DNA of 35,818 nucleotides from GYS-P2D sp964414425 (GCA_964414425.1 CAYPWL010000032.1:1-35818), one strand, 5' to 3'. Shown: positions 1-8,637, counted from the stretch's first letter. Notes: generated from the letters alone by a model not told the origin. Translations and numbers: made by a program.

Positions 1-795
1 GACTTTAGTCCTGGCGATAGCTGTGATGATGGTGATGTCAATACCGAGGATGATACTATTGATAACAATTGTAACTGTGTTGGTACACCTATCCAGACTG
101 GTCCAACGATCTGGAATTGTCCTGAGATTACCTTTACTAAGGCAGACGGTACAGATCATACGCTTCCTGAAAATCAGGATTTTTTCACTGATAACGTGAT
201 CATTACTCGTGCTACTACAGGAGGTCAAATATTCAATTTTGCTAATAATGATATTCCAACCGATGCTCAGAATGTGCCAAGTGGTGTTGAGTGGGCTATA
301 GGACGGACTTCGGATTTAGACAATCTAAATTTTGGTGGATTCCGAGAGATTATAGGTCGGCCTCGAGTGAATATTGTTGGCCTTGAATTAGTTATGCACT
401 TGATCGAAGATGATATCTTCTTGAATATCACCTTCACAAGTTGGTCGAGAGGTAACAACGGTAATGGAGGATTCTCTTATACAAGATCTACAGGAGGTGA
501 CTGTGAGGGGACTCCAAGACCGCCACAACAACCTGAACTGGACTTTTTACTGGCGCCGACGATTACCAATTCGAACTTACGAGTAATAAGCGATGATGTA
601 CCAGCAGAAACGGTTTCATTCCATGTATTTAATCAAAACGGTATCCTCATTAAGGAAGTCAAAGAGGTCAATACTCTCGATGGAGCTATGAACTCTACTA
701 TAGATGTAAGTGATTTAGAGCAAGGGCTCTACTTTATACGAGTAGTAGGTAACAACGGTTTGGCTAAAACTAAACAGTTTATAAAAACGAATTAA
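1..795 (+). CDS. C-terminal part of a secreted protein with T9SS type A sorting domain (5' end outside window)
   Basis: The frame is open from base 1, so this is the last 264 codons of a larger gene cut by the window edge. The visible N-terminal part carries a Cys/Asp/Gly-rich segment (CDDGDVNTEDDTIDNNCNC) of a type common in large Bacteroidota surface proteins; it may bind calcium, which is inference. The middle is beta-rich and unrecognised, with a Gly/Asn-rich patch. From about residue 181 there is a typical T9SS type A sorting domain: an NLRVISDD-like opening, a VFNQNG turn, LEQGLYFIRV and a Lys-rich end (TKQFIKTN). The protein should be exported by Sec, carried across the outer membrane by T9SS and anchored or released with the tail cleaved. 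A hairpin terminator follows 25 bases after the stop. The function of the missing part is unknown. Confidence 0.85.
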   Translation, partial: DFSPGDSCDDGDVNTEDDTIDNNCNCVGTPIQTGPTIWNCPEITFTKADGTDHTLPENQDFFTDNVIITRATTGGQIFNFANNDIPTDAQNVPSGVEWAIGRTSDLDNLNFGGFREIIGRPRVNIVGLELVMHLIEDDIFLNITFTSWSRGNNGNGGFSYTRSTGGDCEGTPRPPQQPELDFLLAPTITNSNLRVISDDVPAETVSFHVFNQNGILIKEVKEVNTLDGAMNSTIDVSDLEQGLYFIRVVGNNGLAKTKQFIKTN

Positions 796-819
796 TGGTC
801 GATAATTGATCATTATTTT

Positions 820-860
820 GAAAGCCCTGCTGTCCGATGTGATAGTGGGGCTTTTCTATT
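820..860 (+). terminator. Rho-independent terminator after the T9SS protein gene
   Basis: The arms AAAGCCC (821-827) and GGGCTTT (848-854) form a perfect 7-bp stem, followed by TTCTATTTT. It lies directly after the stop at 795. An A-rich flank on the other side gives it some capacity to stop the converging minus-strand gene too. Confidence 0.7.
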
Positions 861-878
861 TTATACTTGATTCAGTGA

Positions 879-1130
879 TTAATCACCACTCCATGGAAAA
901 TTGAAAATTCCAACGCCAAGATCGACCCATATGAGCAGCATCAATAAAACAGCTGCAATAATTAGTACAGTCTGTAGTTTAGGTTTTTTCGCAGTTATTT
1001 TGATCAATACGATTAGACCAATTAATAGAGAAAGCATCGCCAATGCAATGATATAGTCCTCTGCTGTCCAGTTAAATCCAGGATCAGATACTAAGAGTAT
1101 AAAGTCATATATCTGCCGGAACGAGGTCAT
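879..1130 (-). CDS. Small hypothetical membrane protein, two TM segments
   Basis: An 83-residue protein that I do not recognise. Two hydrophobic stretches are evident, about residues 27-46 (ALAMLSLLIGLIVLIKI) and 53-74 (TVLIIAAVLLMLLIWVDLGV), separated by a short basic linker (TAKKPK). This suggests a hairpin in the inner membrane with both ends outside. The C-terminus is short and aromatic (FNFPWSGD). It is a stand-alone gene divergent from rmuC and convergent with the T9SS protein gene, and no catalytic motif is visible. The hydrophobic pattern and clean start support a real gene, but it could still be a chance reading frame. Confidence 0.55.
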   Translation of the reverse strand: MTSFRQIYDFILLVSDPGFNWTAEDYIIALAMLSLLIGLIVLIKITAKKPKLQTVLIIAAVLLMLLIWVDLGVGIFNFPWSGD

Positions 1131-1250
1131 ACCGAAAAGTACGCATTCTGTTTGGCAAGTACCTTTTTACACACTCCAAGATTGAGTGAGCATTTATTCG
1201 TGCTAATACATTGCACGATAGGTTGCATATTGACAATAAAACATACCGTC

Positions 1251-2600
1251 ATGAATGAAGAGATATACCTGCAGATTTTGATTGGGTTATCCATCTTGAT
1301 CACTATCATCCTATTATTTAAGGGTTCTAAAGATTACTCGGAGCGATTTGATCAGATCTACAATGACCTCGCTGACCAATTAAGTAAGAGTGAACACCTC
1401 AATAAATCTGAGTTCGCCAGTAACCGGATGGAGCTATCACAATCCCTCAGAGGAAATCAAGAGATCGTAAACAATCAACTGAAAAGACAAGCTGATTATC
1501 AAAATAAGCTCTTGCAAAATTTTCAAAACCAATTGATCAATCTGAACGACACTAACTATAAAAGTCTTAACGATCTCAGGAGCAGTATGGCAAAGTCTCT
1601 GCTTGAGATCAGGCAGGAAGTCAACCAACGTCTGGAGACTATCCAAAAAGACAATCACACACAGTTGGAGCGAATGCGTCATACCGTAGATGAAAAGCTC
1701 CAAAAAACCTTAGAAGATCGATTGGGCAAATCATTTGAATTGGTCAGTAAAAGATTAATGGAAGTGCAGAATGGCTTGGGTGAGATGAAGACCCTCGCCA
1801 ACGGGGTAGGAGACCTCAAGAAAGTGCTGTCCAATGTCAAGACTCGAGGAGTCCTCGGAGAGATACAATTGGGTAACATTTTGGAGCAACTACTTACTCC
1901 TGAGCAGTATGGTCTCAATGTAGCGACGATTCCAGATAGCGCTTGTCATGTAGAGTTTGCCATTAAGTTGCCAGGTAGAGAGATTGATGATAAACCAGTT
2001 TGGTTGCCGATAGATTCTAAGTTTCCGATGGACAAGTATCATCACTTACAGGAAGCGTACGAGGCCATGGATACTGAGCTCATCACAAAAACATCCAAAG
2101 ATCTGTTCAACACGATTAAGTCCATGGCCAAGGATATTCGGGACAAGTACATTGCGCCTCCACACACTACTGATTTTGGGATACTGTTCCTCCCTACGGA
2201 GGGTCTCTATGCTGATGTAGTGCGCAATACGGACTTAATCCAATTCCTACAGCGAGAGTACAAGATCATGGTTGCAGGCCCTACTAATCTGGCTGCACTA
2301 CTTAATTCCTTGCAGATGGGATTTAGATCCTTGGCGATCGAGAAGCGCACCAGTGAGGTGTGGAAGATATTGAGTTCTGTTAAGACGGAGTTTGGCAAGT
2401 TCGGTGGCGTTCTTGACAAGGTGCAGACTAAACTGAGACAGGCTTCTGATACTATTGACAAAGTCGGAGTGCGATCCCGAGCGATAGAGCGTCAACTGAG
2501 GACGGTAGAAAGCCTACCGGAGGCATCCGAAACTGCAGCGCTGCCATTTGATGATGGCGTACAGATCGAAGACTTTATTGATCAACCTATACTGAGCTAA
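1251..2600 (+). CDS. rmuC: RmuC family DNA recombination protein
   Basis: RmuC proteins are predicted nuclease-like factors that limit recombination at inverted repeats; the biochemical role is poorly defined. The frame extends upstream to 1152, but the start at 1251 (MNEEIYLQILIGL) is preferred: it places a membrane anchor at residues 6-23 directly after the start, as is usual for RmuC, while the upstream extension looks non-coding. A long coiled coil follows (about 30-190). The RmuC domain covers about 195-420 with the characteristic RGVLGEIQLGNILEQLL, the VWLPIDSKFP motif, and the segments GILFLPTEGLYADV and VAGPTNLAALLNSLQMGF. The 449-residue length is normal for the family. The gene ends 12 bases from the converging dihydrofolate-reductase-like gene, with no room for a separate terminator. 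Confidence 0.93.
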   Translation: MNEEIYLQILIGLSILITIILLFKGSKDYSERFDQIYNDLADQLSKSEHLNKSEFASNRMELSQSLRGNQEIVNNQLKRQADYQNKLLQNFQNQLINLNDTNYKSLNDLRSSMAKSLLEIRQEVNQRLETIQKDNHTQLERMRHTVDEKLQKTLEDRLGKSFELVSKRLMEVQNGLGEMKTLANGVGDLKKVLSNVKTRGVLGEIQLGNILEQLLTPEQYGLNVATIPDSACHVEFAIKLPGREIDDKPVWLPIDSKFPMDKYHHLQEAYEAMDTELITKTSKDLFNTIKSMAKDIRDKYIAPPHTTDFGILFLPTEGLYADVVRNTDLIQFLQREYKIMVAGPTNLAALLNSLQMGFRSLAIEKRTSEVWKILSSVKTEFGKFGGVLDKVQTKLRQASDTIDKVGVRSRAIERQLRTVESLPEASETAALPFDDGVQIEDFIDQPILS

Positions 2601-2612
2601 GGGCGTGGCATA

Positions 2613-3173
2613 TCAATAGTGTATCCTATACTTTAATTCTATCATGCCGTCGGAGTAGGCCTCATGTGATAGGAGCTCCAGAGAAATCGGATGGTCGATG
2701 TGTTCAAAGAATGACCTGCCTGCACATAGCACGATAGGAGCGATGGTGATGATGAGTTCGTCTACTAATTGTTGTCTCAAAAAAGAGCTTACAATCATAG
2801 GACCGCCGGCTATCCAGATATTTTTATGGGTTACAGGAATTATTCTATCCAACAATTCTTGTGGAGTACCTGAGAATACGGTGATTGAGTTTAGCTCTGG
2901 CGTTTTTATATGTTGTGACATGAGATAGACTGGCTTATCACCATAAGGCCATCCCAACTTTTGAGTGAGTTGGTAGGTATTAGCCCCGATGACATAAGAG
3001 TCGATGCCATCGAGATAGCTCGCTATGTCTTGATCTGAGAGCTTACGCCCACGATTATATTCCCACTGGCTCTTCATCCAATTAGGATCACCACCAGTAC
3101 TCGAGACATATCCATCGATACTACTCACCATATGGGCAGTGACTATTCTGCGTTCTTGAGGAATCTTACTCAT
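2613..3173 (-). CDS. Dihydrofolate reductase family protein (RibD C-terminal domain)
   Basis: A 186-residue single-domain protein of the DHFR/RibD-C superfamily (YwjB/YyaP type), a presumed NADPH-dependent reductase of unknown substrate. Visible signatures are the N-terminal strand VTAHMVSSIDGYV, the central VIGANTYQL, the nucleotide-binding IWIAGGPMIVSSFL and the C-terminal LVDELIITIAPIVL. This is not the housekeeping FolA, whose motifs differ. It is translationally coupled to the upstream ACT-domain gene by an ATGA overlap (3170-3173) and is the last gene of a minus-strand run that includes egtD and egtB. The substrate cannot be told from the sequence. Confidence 0.85.
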   Translation of the reverse strand: MSKIPQERRIVTAHMVSSIDGYVSSTGGDPNWMKSQWEYNRGRKLSDQDIASYLDGIDSYVIGANTYQLTQKLGWPYGDKPVYLMSQHIKTPELNSITVFSGTPQELLDRIIPVTHKNIWIAGGPMIVSSFLRQQLVDELIITIAPIVLCAGRSFFEHIDHPISLELLSHEAYSDGMIELKYRIHY

Positions 3174-3553
3174 GTAGTACCGTGAGTTAAGAGCTGTATA
3201 GCTCGTAGTCGATCCACATAGGGTACGAATATATGATCGTGGTGAAATCCCGCCATGACGTTACAGCTAATCTCATGATCCGCCAGTAATCGAGCGAATG
3301 TAGCTGTGATACCCACGGCATCAAGAGCAGTAGTAGCCTTGAGTGTGATCCAAGCGGCAACATAGTTATACTCTAATCCGAGTCGATCGGCATCTTCTTG
3401 CGATAAGATAACCGTTGTACCTTCTTCCTCTTGAAACTCCATGATCGAGACAGTCCGTGGTATCTTATGTATATCCAGGACACTTGAGAAGACATATTTA
3501 CCTTCATTGAGCTGAGGATTAAGGGATCTGAGATCTATCACAGGAATTGACAT
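3170..3553 (-). CDS. ACT domain-containing protein (DUF2241/ACT_3 type)
   Basis: A 127-residue protein resembling the two-ACT regulators formerly called DUF2241. The opening KYVFSSVLD strand and the GITATFARLLADHEISCNV stretch are typical of an ACT fold, which usually binds amino acids. There is no catalytic domain, so a stand-alone amino-acid sensor or binding protein is the likely role; the ligand is unknown. Its stop overlaps the start of the DHFR-like gene by 4 bases, so the two are probably made together. It lies 60 bases downstream of egtD. Confidence 0.8.
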   Translation of the reverse strand: MSIPVIDLRSLNPQLNEGKYVFSSVLDIHKIPRTVSIMEFQEEEGTTVILSQEDADRLGLEYNYVAAWITLKATTALDAVGITATFARLLADHEISCNVMAGFHHDHIFVPYVDRLRAIQLLTHGTT

Positions 3554-3613
3554 ATAGCTCTATGCTTATTTTTACTACTCCTAAAGATAGGATTGGCTAC
3601 CGTATCGTGCGCA

Positions 3614-4561
3614 TTATGAAAGCGTCAATAGATAATCGACAAAGTATGAACGACGATCCGTGAACTGATGCGTAATCTCAAATCCAGTATTCTTAATCAC
3701 TTCAGTGACGAGAGCGTGATTATATTTTCTTGATGTCTCTGTATGGATACGTTCGCCCTCATCAAAGCTAAACTCTTCATGTAAAGCGGTAATATGTACT
3801 TGCTGTGCCTTGAGGCTTTTGAGATAGCTCTTGGTATAACCAGTAGTTTCGCTGTACTCAGGCTCATGGGCAAATTTCTCAACATCAAAGTTTCCGCCCA
3901 ACTCTCTATTGATACGGGTTAGGAGATTATGATTGAAGGCTTTAGTGATACCTGCTGCATCGTTGTACGCTGGTAAGACGATATCTGCAGGCTTGATTTG
4001 GTCCAATCCGAGTAATAGCTTATCACCAGGATTGAGATGTGCCGCAATCGACTGAATAAACTTGTGTGCCTGATCGTCTTCAAAGTTTCCAAGATTGGAA
4101 CCAATAAATAATACCACCTTAGGATTAGCAGTCGTCATGCGTCTCTCCAATACCGAAAAGTACTCTCCCTGCATCGTCTCTATAGATAGAGTGGGGAGCT
4201 CTCTAACTAGCTTTTGCTTAATTACGCTGAGGGCATGGTCAGAGATGTCGACAGGCAGATAATTGAACTTATGCTCGTAGGTGATAAGATATTGGAGTAA
4301 ATGAAGAGTCTTACTACCATCGCCGGCACCAAGTTCAATAATATCAAATGTTGTATCCTTATCGAACCCAAATCCATCAATAATCTCCGCCGTCTGCTCG
4401 GAGAAGATCTCCATCTCGCAATCCGTCAGATAGTACTCTGGCATCGCCATGATCTGCTGAAAGAGCTCGTCTCCAACTTCATCATAGAAATATTTGGAAG
4501 ATAAATGCTTGGGCGTAGCCTTGAGTCCGGCGAGGACATCTGCTTTAAATTGGTCTTTCAT
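3614..4561 (-). CDS. egtD: L-histidine N-alpha-methyltransferase (ergothioneine biosynthesis)
   Basis: EgtD trimethylates the alpha-amino group of histidine with three SAM molecules to give hercynine, the first step of ergothioneine synthesis in the cytoplasm. The 315-residue length fits the family. The N-terminal family signature LSSKYFYDEVGDELFQQI (about 20-37) and MPEYYLTDCE (40-49) are clear, and the SAM-binding loop is IIELGAGDGSKT (74-85). Further family segments are VVLFIGSNLGNFE and LLLGLDQIKP. The gene starts 8 bases after egtB ends on the same strand, so the pair is certainly one operon. EgtD acts before EgtB although it is encoded second. Confidence 0.95.
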   Translation of the reverse strand: MKDQFKADVLAGLKATPKHLSSKYFYDEVGDELFQQIMAMPEYYLTDCEMEIFSEQTAEIIDGFGFDKDTTFDIIELGAGDGSKTLHLLQYLITYEHKFNYLPVDISDHALSVIKQKLVRELPTLSIETMQGEYFSVLERRMTTANPKVVLFIGSNLGNFEDDQAHKFIQSIAAHLNPGDKLLLGLDQIKPADIVLPAYNDAAGITKAFNHNLLTRINRELGGNFDVEKFAHEPEYSETTGYTKSYLKSLKAQQVHITALHEEFSFDEGERIHTETSRKYNHALVTEVIKNTGFEITHQFTDRRSYFVDYLLTLS

Positions 4562-4569
4562 TCGGTTGA

Positions 4570-5760
4570 TTATTTTGCAAGTCTTATGCCAGTATACTGC
4601 CAGCGATGATATGGGTGAAAAAAATTGCGATAGGTTGCCCTGGAGTGTCCCGGTGACGTCGCCGTAGAGGCTCCTCTCAAGACCATCTGGTTGACCATGA
4701 ACTTGCCATTGTACTCGCCGATGGCCCCATCTATGGTCTTAAACCCAGGATAGGGGAGATACGCTGAGTTCGTCCATTCCCATCGATGACCCCAGTCAAT
4801 AACTTTTGAGGCGATCTCCCACTCAAACTCTGTCGGCAGACGATATCCCGCCCACTGTGCATAGGCTTGTGCTTCATAGTAGGAGATATGAGACAGTATT
4901 TCATCAGGATTGACCCGCTTAAGGCCTGCCAGGGTATATTGATGCCATAGGTTATCGATCTTAATCCAGTACAGCGGCCCTTGAATAGCTTCTTTTTGTA
5001 CCCACGACCAGCCTTCATCGAGCCATGGCTTGAAGTCTGAATAACCACCTTCTGCTATGAATTTCATATACTCACCATTCGTTACGAGACCTTTGCGCAT
5101 CTCATAAGCTTGCAGATAGACCTTGTGCCTTCCGAGTTCATTATCATAGCAGAATTGATCACCCTCATGTCCGATTTCATAGACTCCCGCATCAACAGAG
5201 AGCCAGTCGTCAGCCTTATTGGTTTGCGCCGTAAGATCAAATCCTTCCTTATAGACTGGGTATGTTGGGTTGTAGGAGAATGTATGCTTCAGATCAGTAA
5301 TCAATAATTCCTGATGTTGCTCTTCATGGTTAATGCCTAAGATAATCAGGTCATGAAGCTCGCGATTATCACTCGACTCAATAAGTTTTACCATTTCACG
5401 ATCGACGTGATCTCGATATTTGAAGACTTCTGACACTGTAGGACGAGTAGTAGCTCCTCTGTGCTCTCTTTGGAGCCTATCCCCGGCCGATTGGTAGTAA
5501 CTATTGAACAGATAGTTATAGCTCGGGTCAAACTCTTGATAGCCCTCGACATAGACCTTGAGCACCATCTCTTCATAAAACCAGCTCGTATGAGATAAGT
5601 GCCACTTTGGCGGACTGGCAAAATAAACAGGTTGCGAGATATAGTCCTCAGTATTGAGGGGCGCACATAATTCCTGTGAGCGCTGTCGAGAGCGCAAAAA
5701 TTGGTCTTTTAATGATTCTTGTACCAGAGGTGTTGCAATAGTCGAATCCAGAGTATTCAT
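4570..5760 (-). CDS. egtB: Ergothioneine sulfoxide synthase EgtB
   Basis: EgtB is a non-haem iron enzyme that couples hercynine and a thiol (gamma-glutamylcysteine or cysteine, depending on the type) with oxygen to form the sulfoxide intermediate. The DinB-like N-terminal domain supplies the iron ligands: H54/H57 lie in WHLSHTSWFYEE, and H145 and H149 in the HEEQHQEL motif. The C-terminal half (about 190-396) is a formylglycine-generating-enzyme (FGE) sulfatase-like domain with YRLPTEFEWE, WEWTNSAYLPYPGF, LRGAS and the closing RWQYTGIRLA. The 396-residue length is usual. Which thiol is used cannot be read safely. No egtA, egtC or egtE gene is seen in the window, so the C-S lyase must lie elsewhere. 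Confidence 0.95.
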   Translation of the reverse strand: MNTLDSTIATPLVQESLKDQFLRSRQRSQELCAPLNTEDYISQPVYFASPPKWHLSHTSWFYEEMVLKVYVEGYQEFDPSYNYLFNSYYQSAGDRLQREHRGATTRPTVSEVFKYRDHVDREMVKLIESSDNRELHDLIILGINHEEQHQELLITDLKHTFSYNPTYPVYKEGFDLTAQTNKADDWLSVDAGVYEIGHEGDQFCYDNELGRHKVYLQAYEMRKGLVTNGEYMKFIAEGGYSDFKPWLDEGWSWVQKEAIQGPLYWIKIDNLWHQYTLAGLKRVNPDEILSHISYYEAQAYAQWAGYRLPTEFEWEIASKVIDWGHRWEWTNSAYLPYPGFKTIDGAIGEYNGKFMVNQMVLRGASTATSPGHSRATYRNFFHPYHRWQYTGIRLAK

Positions 5761-5827
5761 ATAGGTAAATAAATGAGTGTATTGTTACGATTGTTGTGAT
5801 AAATACACATGAATTGCATGACTCAAA

Positions 5828-6439
5828 TCAAGAATTAACAATTGTCCGAAAGGTCAGATTAATACGTGGACTGAGCACCTTCTTGGTGGGAGGAAGGCGA
5901 TGCAGCCAGCGACGCTGACATGCCCCAGACATGAGGAGCCCACTACCAGAATGCAGAAATAGCTCTACTTTATCCTTAGTCTCTTTATGCTTGAAGACGA
6001 ACTTACGCTCGGCTCCCAGACTTATAGAGGCTATGGCACCATCTTCAAGTAATTCAGGCTCATCGTCACTATGCCAGCCCATCCCTTCTGATCCATTATG
6101 ATAGAGATTGAGGAGACAGGAGTTGTAGCTGTGCTTGGTGAGTACCTCTACGGCTTGTTTAATAGCTTTAAGATCAGGAGTCCAAGGAAGTGCTGTCTTG
6201 GTACTCTTAGAGTAGGTGTAGGCATAGGGCTTATCGCCATACCAAGCCACTTTACGTTTGGTGACGATGCACTTGCCAAACATGTGTATGACATCTGACT
6301 CCCAGTTGATCGTCGTTAGCAGGCTATTGAAATAGTGTTGGGCAGCCTCGGCATCAAACAATCCTCGATGATAGCTCACATGACCATCATAAGGCAAGAG
6401 ATTACCAATTGGCTGAGCACTACTTGAAAATAGATCCAT
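5828..6439 (-). CDS. alkB: AlkB family 2-oxoglutarate-dependent DNA/RNA dealkylase
   Basis: Fe(II)/2-oxoglutarate oxygenase that removes alkyl groups from nucleobases by oxidative demethylation. The 203-residue protein shows the complete set of family motifs: NLYHNGSEGMGWHSDDE with iron ligands H123 and D125, SISLGAERKF, the third ligand H180 in RWLHRLPP, and the 2-oxoglutarate-binding RINLTFR with R192 and R198. The pattern is closer to the short eukaryotic-like ALKBH2/3 branch often found in Bacteroidota than to E. coli AlkB; this placement is judged by eye. It precedes egtB by 67 bases on the same strand and could share a transcript with it. Confidence 0.93.
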   Translation of the reverse strand: MDLFSSSAQPIGNLLPYDGHVSYHRGLFDAEAAQHYFNSLLTTINWESDVIHMFGKCIVTKRKVAWYGDKPYAYTYSKSTKTALPWTPDLKAIKQAVEVLTKHSYNSCLLNLYHNGSEGMGWHSDDEPELLEDGAIASISLGAERKFVFKHKETKDKVELFLHSGSGLLMSGACQRRWLHRLPPTKKVLSPRINLTFRTIVNS

Positions 6440-6482
6440 ATAGCAATATGCTATTCCTTCAGTTTGATCTCTATGTAAAGGC

Positions 6483-7265
6483 TTAATTCAGACAATCAGG
6501 ATGAGCATCTAAGATATCCTGATGGATCGGCTGATAATTAAACCATCCTGCTACTGGGAACCCTACTTCTTCATTGCGAGTCTTGAGGGCTACCTCATGC
6601 GCAATAGGCTGTGGCTTGATACCTGTTTGCTCTGCCATGATCTGGGATTGACAGCAGCGCTCCATACAGATAAACCACCAAGCCGCCTCTTCTACAGTAC
6701 CGCCAACGGTGAGGATGCCATGATTCTTGAGGATTGCAGCTTTTTTGTCACCGAGAGCTTCTGCGATGCGATCACCTTCGTTGGAGTCGAGTACAACACC
6801 GGTATAATCATCGAATAGGCCATGATCTTCATAAAAGGCGCAAGAGTCCTGAGTCAAGGGGTCTAATAGTCTGCCGAGCGTAGACCAAGTCTTACCATAT
6901 AGCGAGTGTGCATGTGCCGCTGCGACAACATCTGGTCGGGCAGCATGTATACGTCCATGTATAGCGAATGCCGCTTGGTTGAGCATGGTATGCTTACCAT
7001 CCACGATCTTACCTTCTTCATCTACTAAGATCAGATCGGAGACACAGATCCTATTAAATGACAAACCAAATGGATTGACCCAAAACTTGTGCTCGTGCTC
7101 AGGATCACGCACGGTGATATGTCCAGCCACACCTTCAGAAAAGCCAAACTTTCCAAATACCCTAAAAGCTGCAGCAAGCTGTTGCTTGCGGTAGTTTCTT
7201 TCTTCTTCTATCGTGTTTCTCTTTGGCATGAGGGCTTCGAGATGGGCTGGATTAGCAACTGGCAT
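6483..7265 (-). CDS. Class II aldolase/adducin family protein
   Basis: A 260-residue zinc-dependent class II aldolase-fold protein. The metal ligands are visible as the HAH pair H118/H120 in VVAAAHAHSLYG and H182 in LKNHGILTVG. GHITVRDPE and the NPFGLSF motif form the expected substrate or phosphate-binding region. The overall sequence resembles the sub-family often annotated as aldolase II superfamily protein, related to fungal and proteobacterial proteins without proven substrate, rather than L-fuculose-phosphate or L-ribulose-phosphate enzymes. It is the first gene of the minus-strand run and is divergent from the hydroxyacid dehydrogenase gene. The actual reaction is not predictable. Confidence 0.88.
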   Translation of the reverse strand: MPVANPAHLEALMPKRNTIEEERNYRKQQLAAAFRVFGKFGFSEGVAGHITVRDPEHEHKFWVNPFGLSFNRICVSDLILVDEEGKIVDGKHTMLNQAAFAIHGRIHAARPDVVAAAHAHSLYGKTWSTLGRLLDPLTQDSCAFYEDHGLFDDYTGVVLDSNEGDRIAEALGDKKAAILKNHGILTVGGTVEEAAWWFICMERCCQSQIMAEQTGIKPQPIAHEVALKTRNEEVGFPVAGWFNYQPIHQDILDAHPDCLN

Positions 7266-7472
7266 AATCGATCTAATTTTTATTTGTAAGTATGATTAGT
7301 AGTTCTTTTTTACTGCATAAACTATGCTCGGGACTACACCCTTAAAGGTAAGCTTCTTGATGTAAACACGTATAGAAATAATTGGTCGCCATCCTACATA
7401 AGTAACCTATCACATAGTGTGACCCCCGTTCATCTTAATGTATCTTGCGAGGACGTAACATAGAGAAGTCAG

Positions 7473-8429
7473 ATGAGTAAGATCGTAGTATTAGATGGCA
7501 GATATGCTAATCCAGGAGATTTAACTTGGAAGTCCCTTAAGGATATTGATTCTGTTACAATCTATCAGGATTCCAAGCCAGAGCAGATCGTAGAACGTTG
7601 TAAAGGTGCTCAGTATATTGTAACGAACAAGTGCATCATCGATAGAACGATTATGGATCAGCTCCAAGAATTGAAATGCATCTGTGTGAGTGCCACAGGC
7701 TATAATGTGGTAGACATTGAACATGCTCGTGGCAGAGTGATCGATGTATGCAATGTAAAGGGCTATAGCACAACCGGTGTAGCACAACACGTATTCGCCA
7801 TGCTACTGCATATCACTAATGAAGTCTCTCGCTACAATGCCAGCGTGAGCGCAGGCGAGTGGGATCAATCCAAGGGTTGGTCTTATTGGTTCAGTCCGAT
7901 CAATGAGCTTAGAGGTATGACTCTCGGGCTTTTGGGCTATGGAGATATTGCGCAAGAGGTCAGTAAGATTGGGCAGTCCTTTGGGATGCGAGTGATTACA
8001 CATCGCAGACGACGAGAGTTGCATCAAGATCCAGCGGTTAGGCATGTAGGATTCGAGGAGTTATTTGCGCAGTCTGATGTCTTATCCCTCCATGCGCCGC
8101 TTACTCCTGATACACAGTTTATTGTAAATGAGCAATCCTTATCTCTAATGAAACCTACAGCAATCCTAATCAATACGGGGCGAGGAGGATTAATTAATGA
8201 AACAGCACTGGCCCAAAGCCTATCCAATGGGCGGATTGCTCATGCTGCGGTAGACGTATTAGGCGAGGAGCCGCCTAAGGCTGACTGTCCTTTGATTGGT
8301 ATTGACAATTGTATCATCACCCCACATCAAGCCTGGGCGAGCAAGCAATCAAGGATGAGACTGATCGACGGTGTCGCTGATAATATCCGTGCGCATATGA
8401 GTGGTTCACCACAGAATGTAGTGAATTAG
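7473..8429 (+). CDS. D-2-hydroxyacid dehydrogenase (glycerate dehydrogenase-like)
   Basis: NAD(P)-dependent oxidoreductase reducing 2-oxo acids to D-2-hydroxyacids. The Rossmann motif is GLLGYGDIA (152-160), and the catalytic triad is visible: R237 in INTGRGGLIN, E266 in DVLGEEPP and H285 in ITPHQAWAS. The ITPHxAWAS form is typical of hydroxypyruvate reductase/glycerate dehydrogenase-like members, so D-glycerate and hydroxypyruvate are the best guess, but formate, lactate or other analogues cannot be excluded. The 318-residue length is normal and there is no ACT tail, so it is not SerA. It is transcribed alone, with a repeat-bearing gap after it. Confidence 0.9.
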   Translation: MSKIVVLDGRYANPGDLTWKSLKDIDSVTIYQDSKPEQIVERCKGAQYIVTNKCIIDRTIMDQLQELKCICVSATGYNVVDIEHARGRVIDVCNVKGYSTTGVAQHVFAMLLHITNEVSRYNASVSAGEWDQSKGWSYWFSPINELRGMTLGLLGYGDIAQEVSKIGQSFGMRVITHRRRRELHQDPAVRHVGFEELFAQSDVLSLHAPLTPDTQFIVNEQSLSLMKPTAILINTGRGGLINETALAQSLSNGRIAHAAVDVLGEEPPKADCPLIGIDNCIITPHQAWASKQSRMRLIDGVADNIRAHMSGSPQNVVN

Positions 8430-8459
8430 GTTGTTACATGTCAACCGTAAATCGAGTGT

Positions 8460-8571
8460 AACTCACCCTGAAAAAAGAGTTCTTTTTTCTTCCCTCTCTT
8501 TGGAAGAGAGGGAGATAGGCGTTAGACCTTGTTTTTTCATATCGAACGTAACAGAGTGAAGAGAAATATCT
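8460..8571. repeat. Dispersed intergenic repeat, copy 1 (with internal palindrome)
   Basis: The sequence begins AACTCACCCT (8460-8469) and ends CATATCGAACG...GAGAAATATCT (8538-8571). The same beginning and a related end recur at 9305-9372. Between them copy 1 carries an extra segment with a perfect 10-bp palindrome: TCCCTCTCTT (8491-8500), loop TGG, AAGAGAGGGA (8504-8513). The palindrome is not followed directly by a T-run, so it is not a standard terminator. Confidence 0.65.
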
Positions 8572-8637
8572 AAATAGTTGGAATCCGAGCAACTCGATTC
8601 ACACGTGTAATCACACCACACACAGAAAAATAATAAC

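Noticed and set aside
1152..1250. Upstream extension of the rmuC frame
   Set aside because: The 33 extra residues do not resemble RmuC, and the membrane anchor follows the Met at 1251 directly.
8491..8537. Palindrome plus downstream T6 as a terminator for the hydroxyacid dehydrogenase gene
   Set aside because: The T-run is 18 bases beyond the stem, too far for intrinsic termination.
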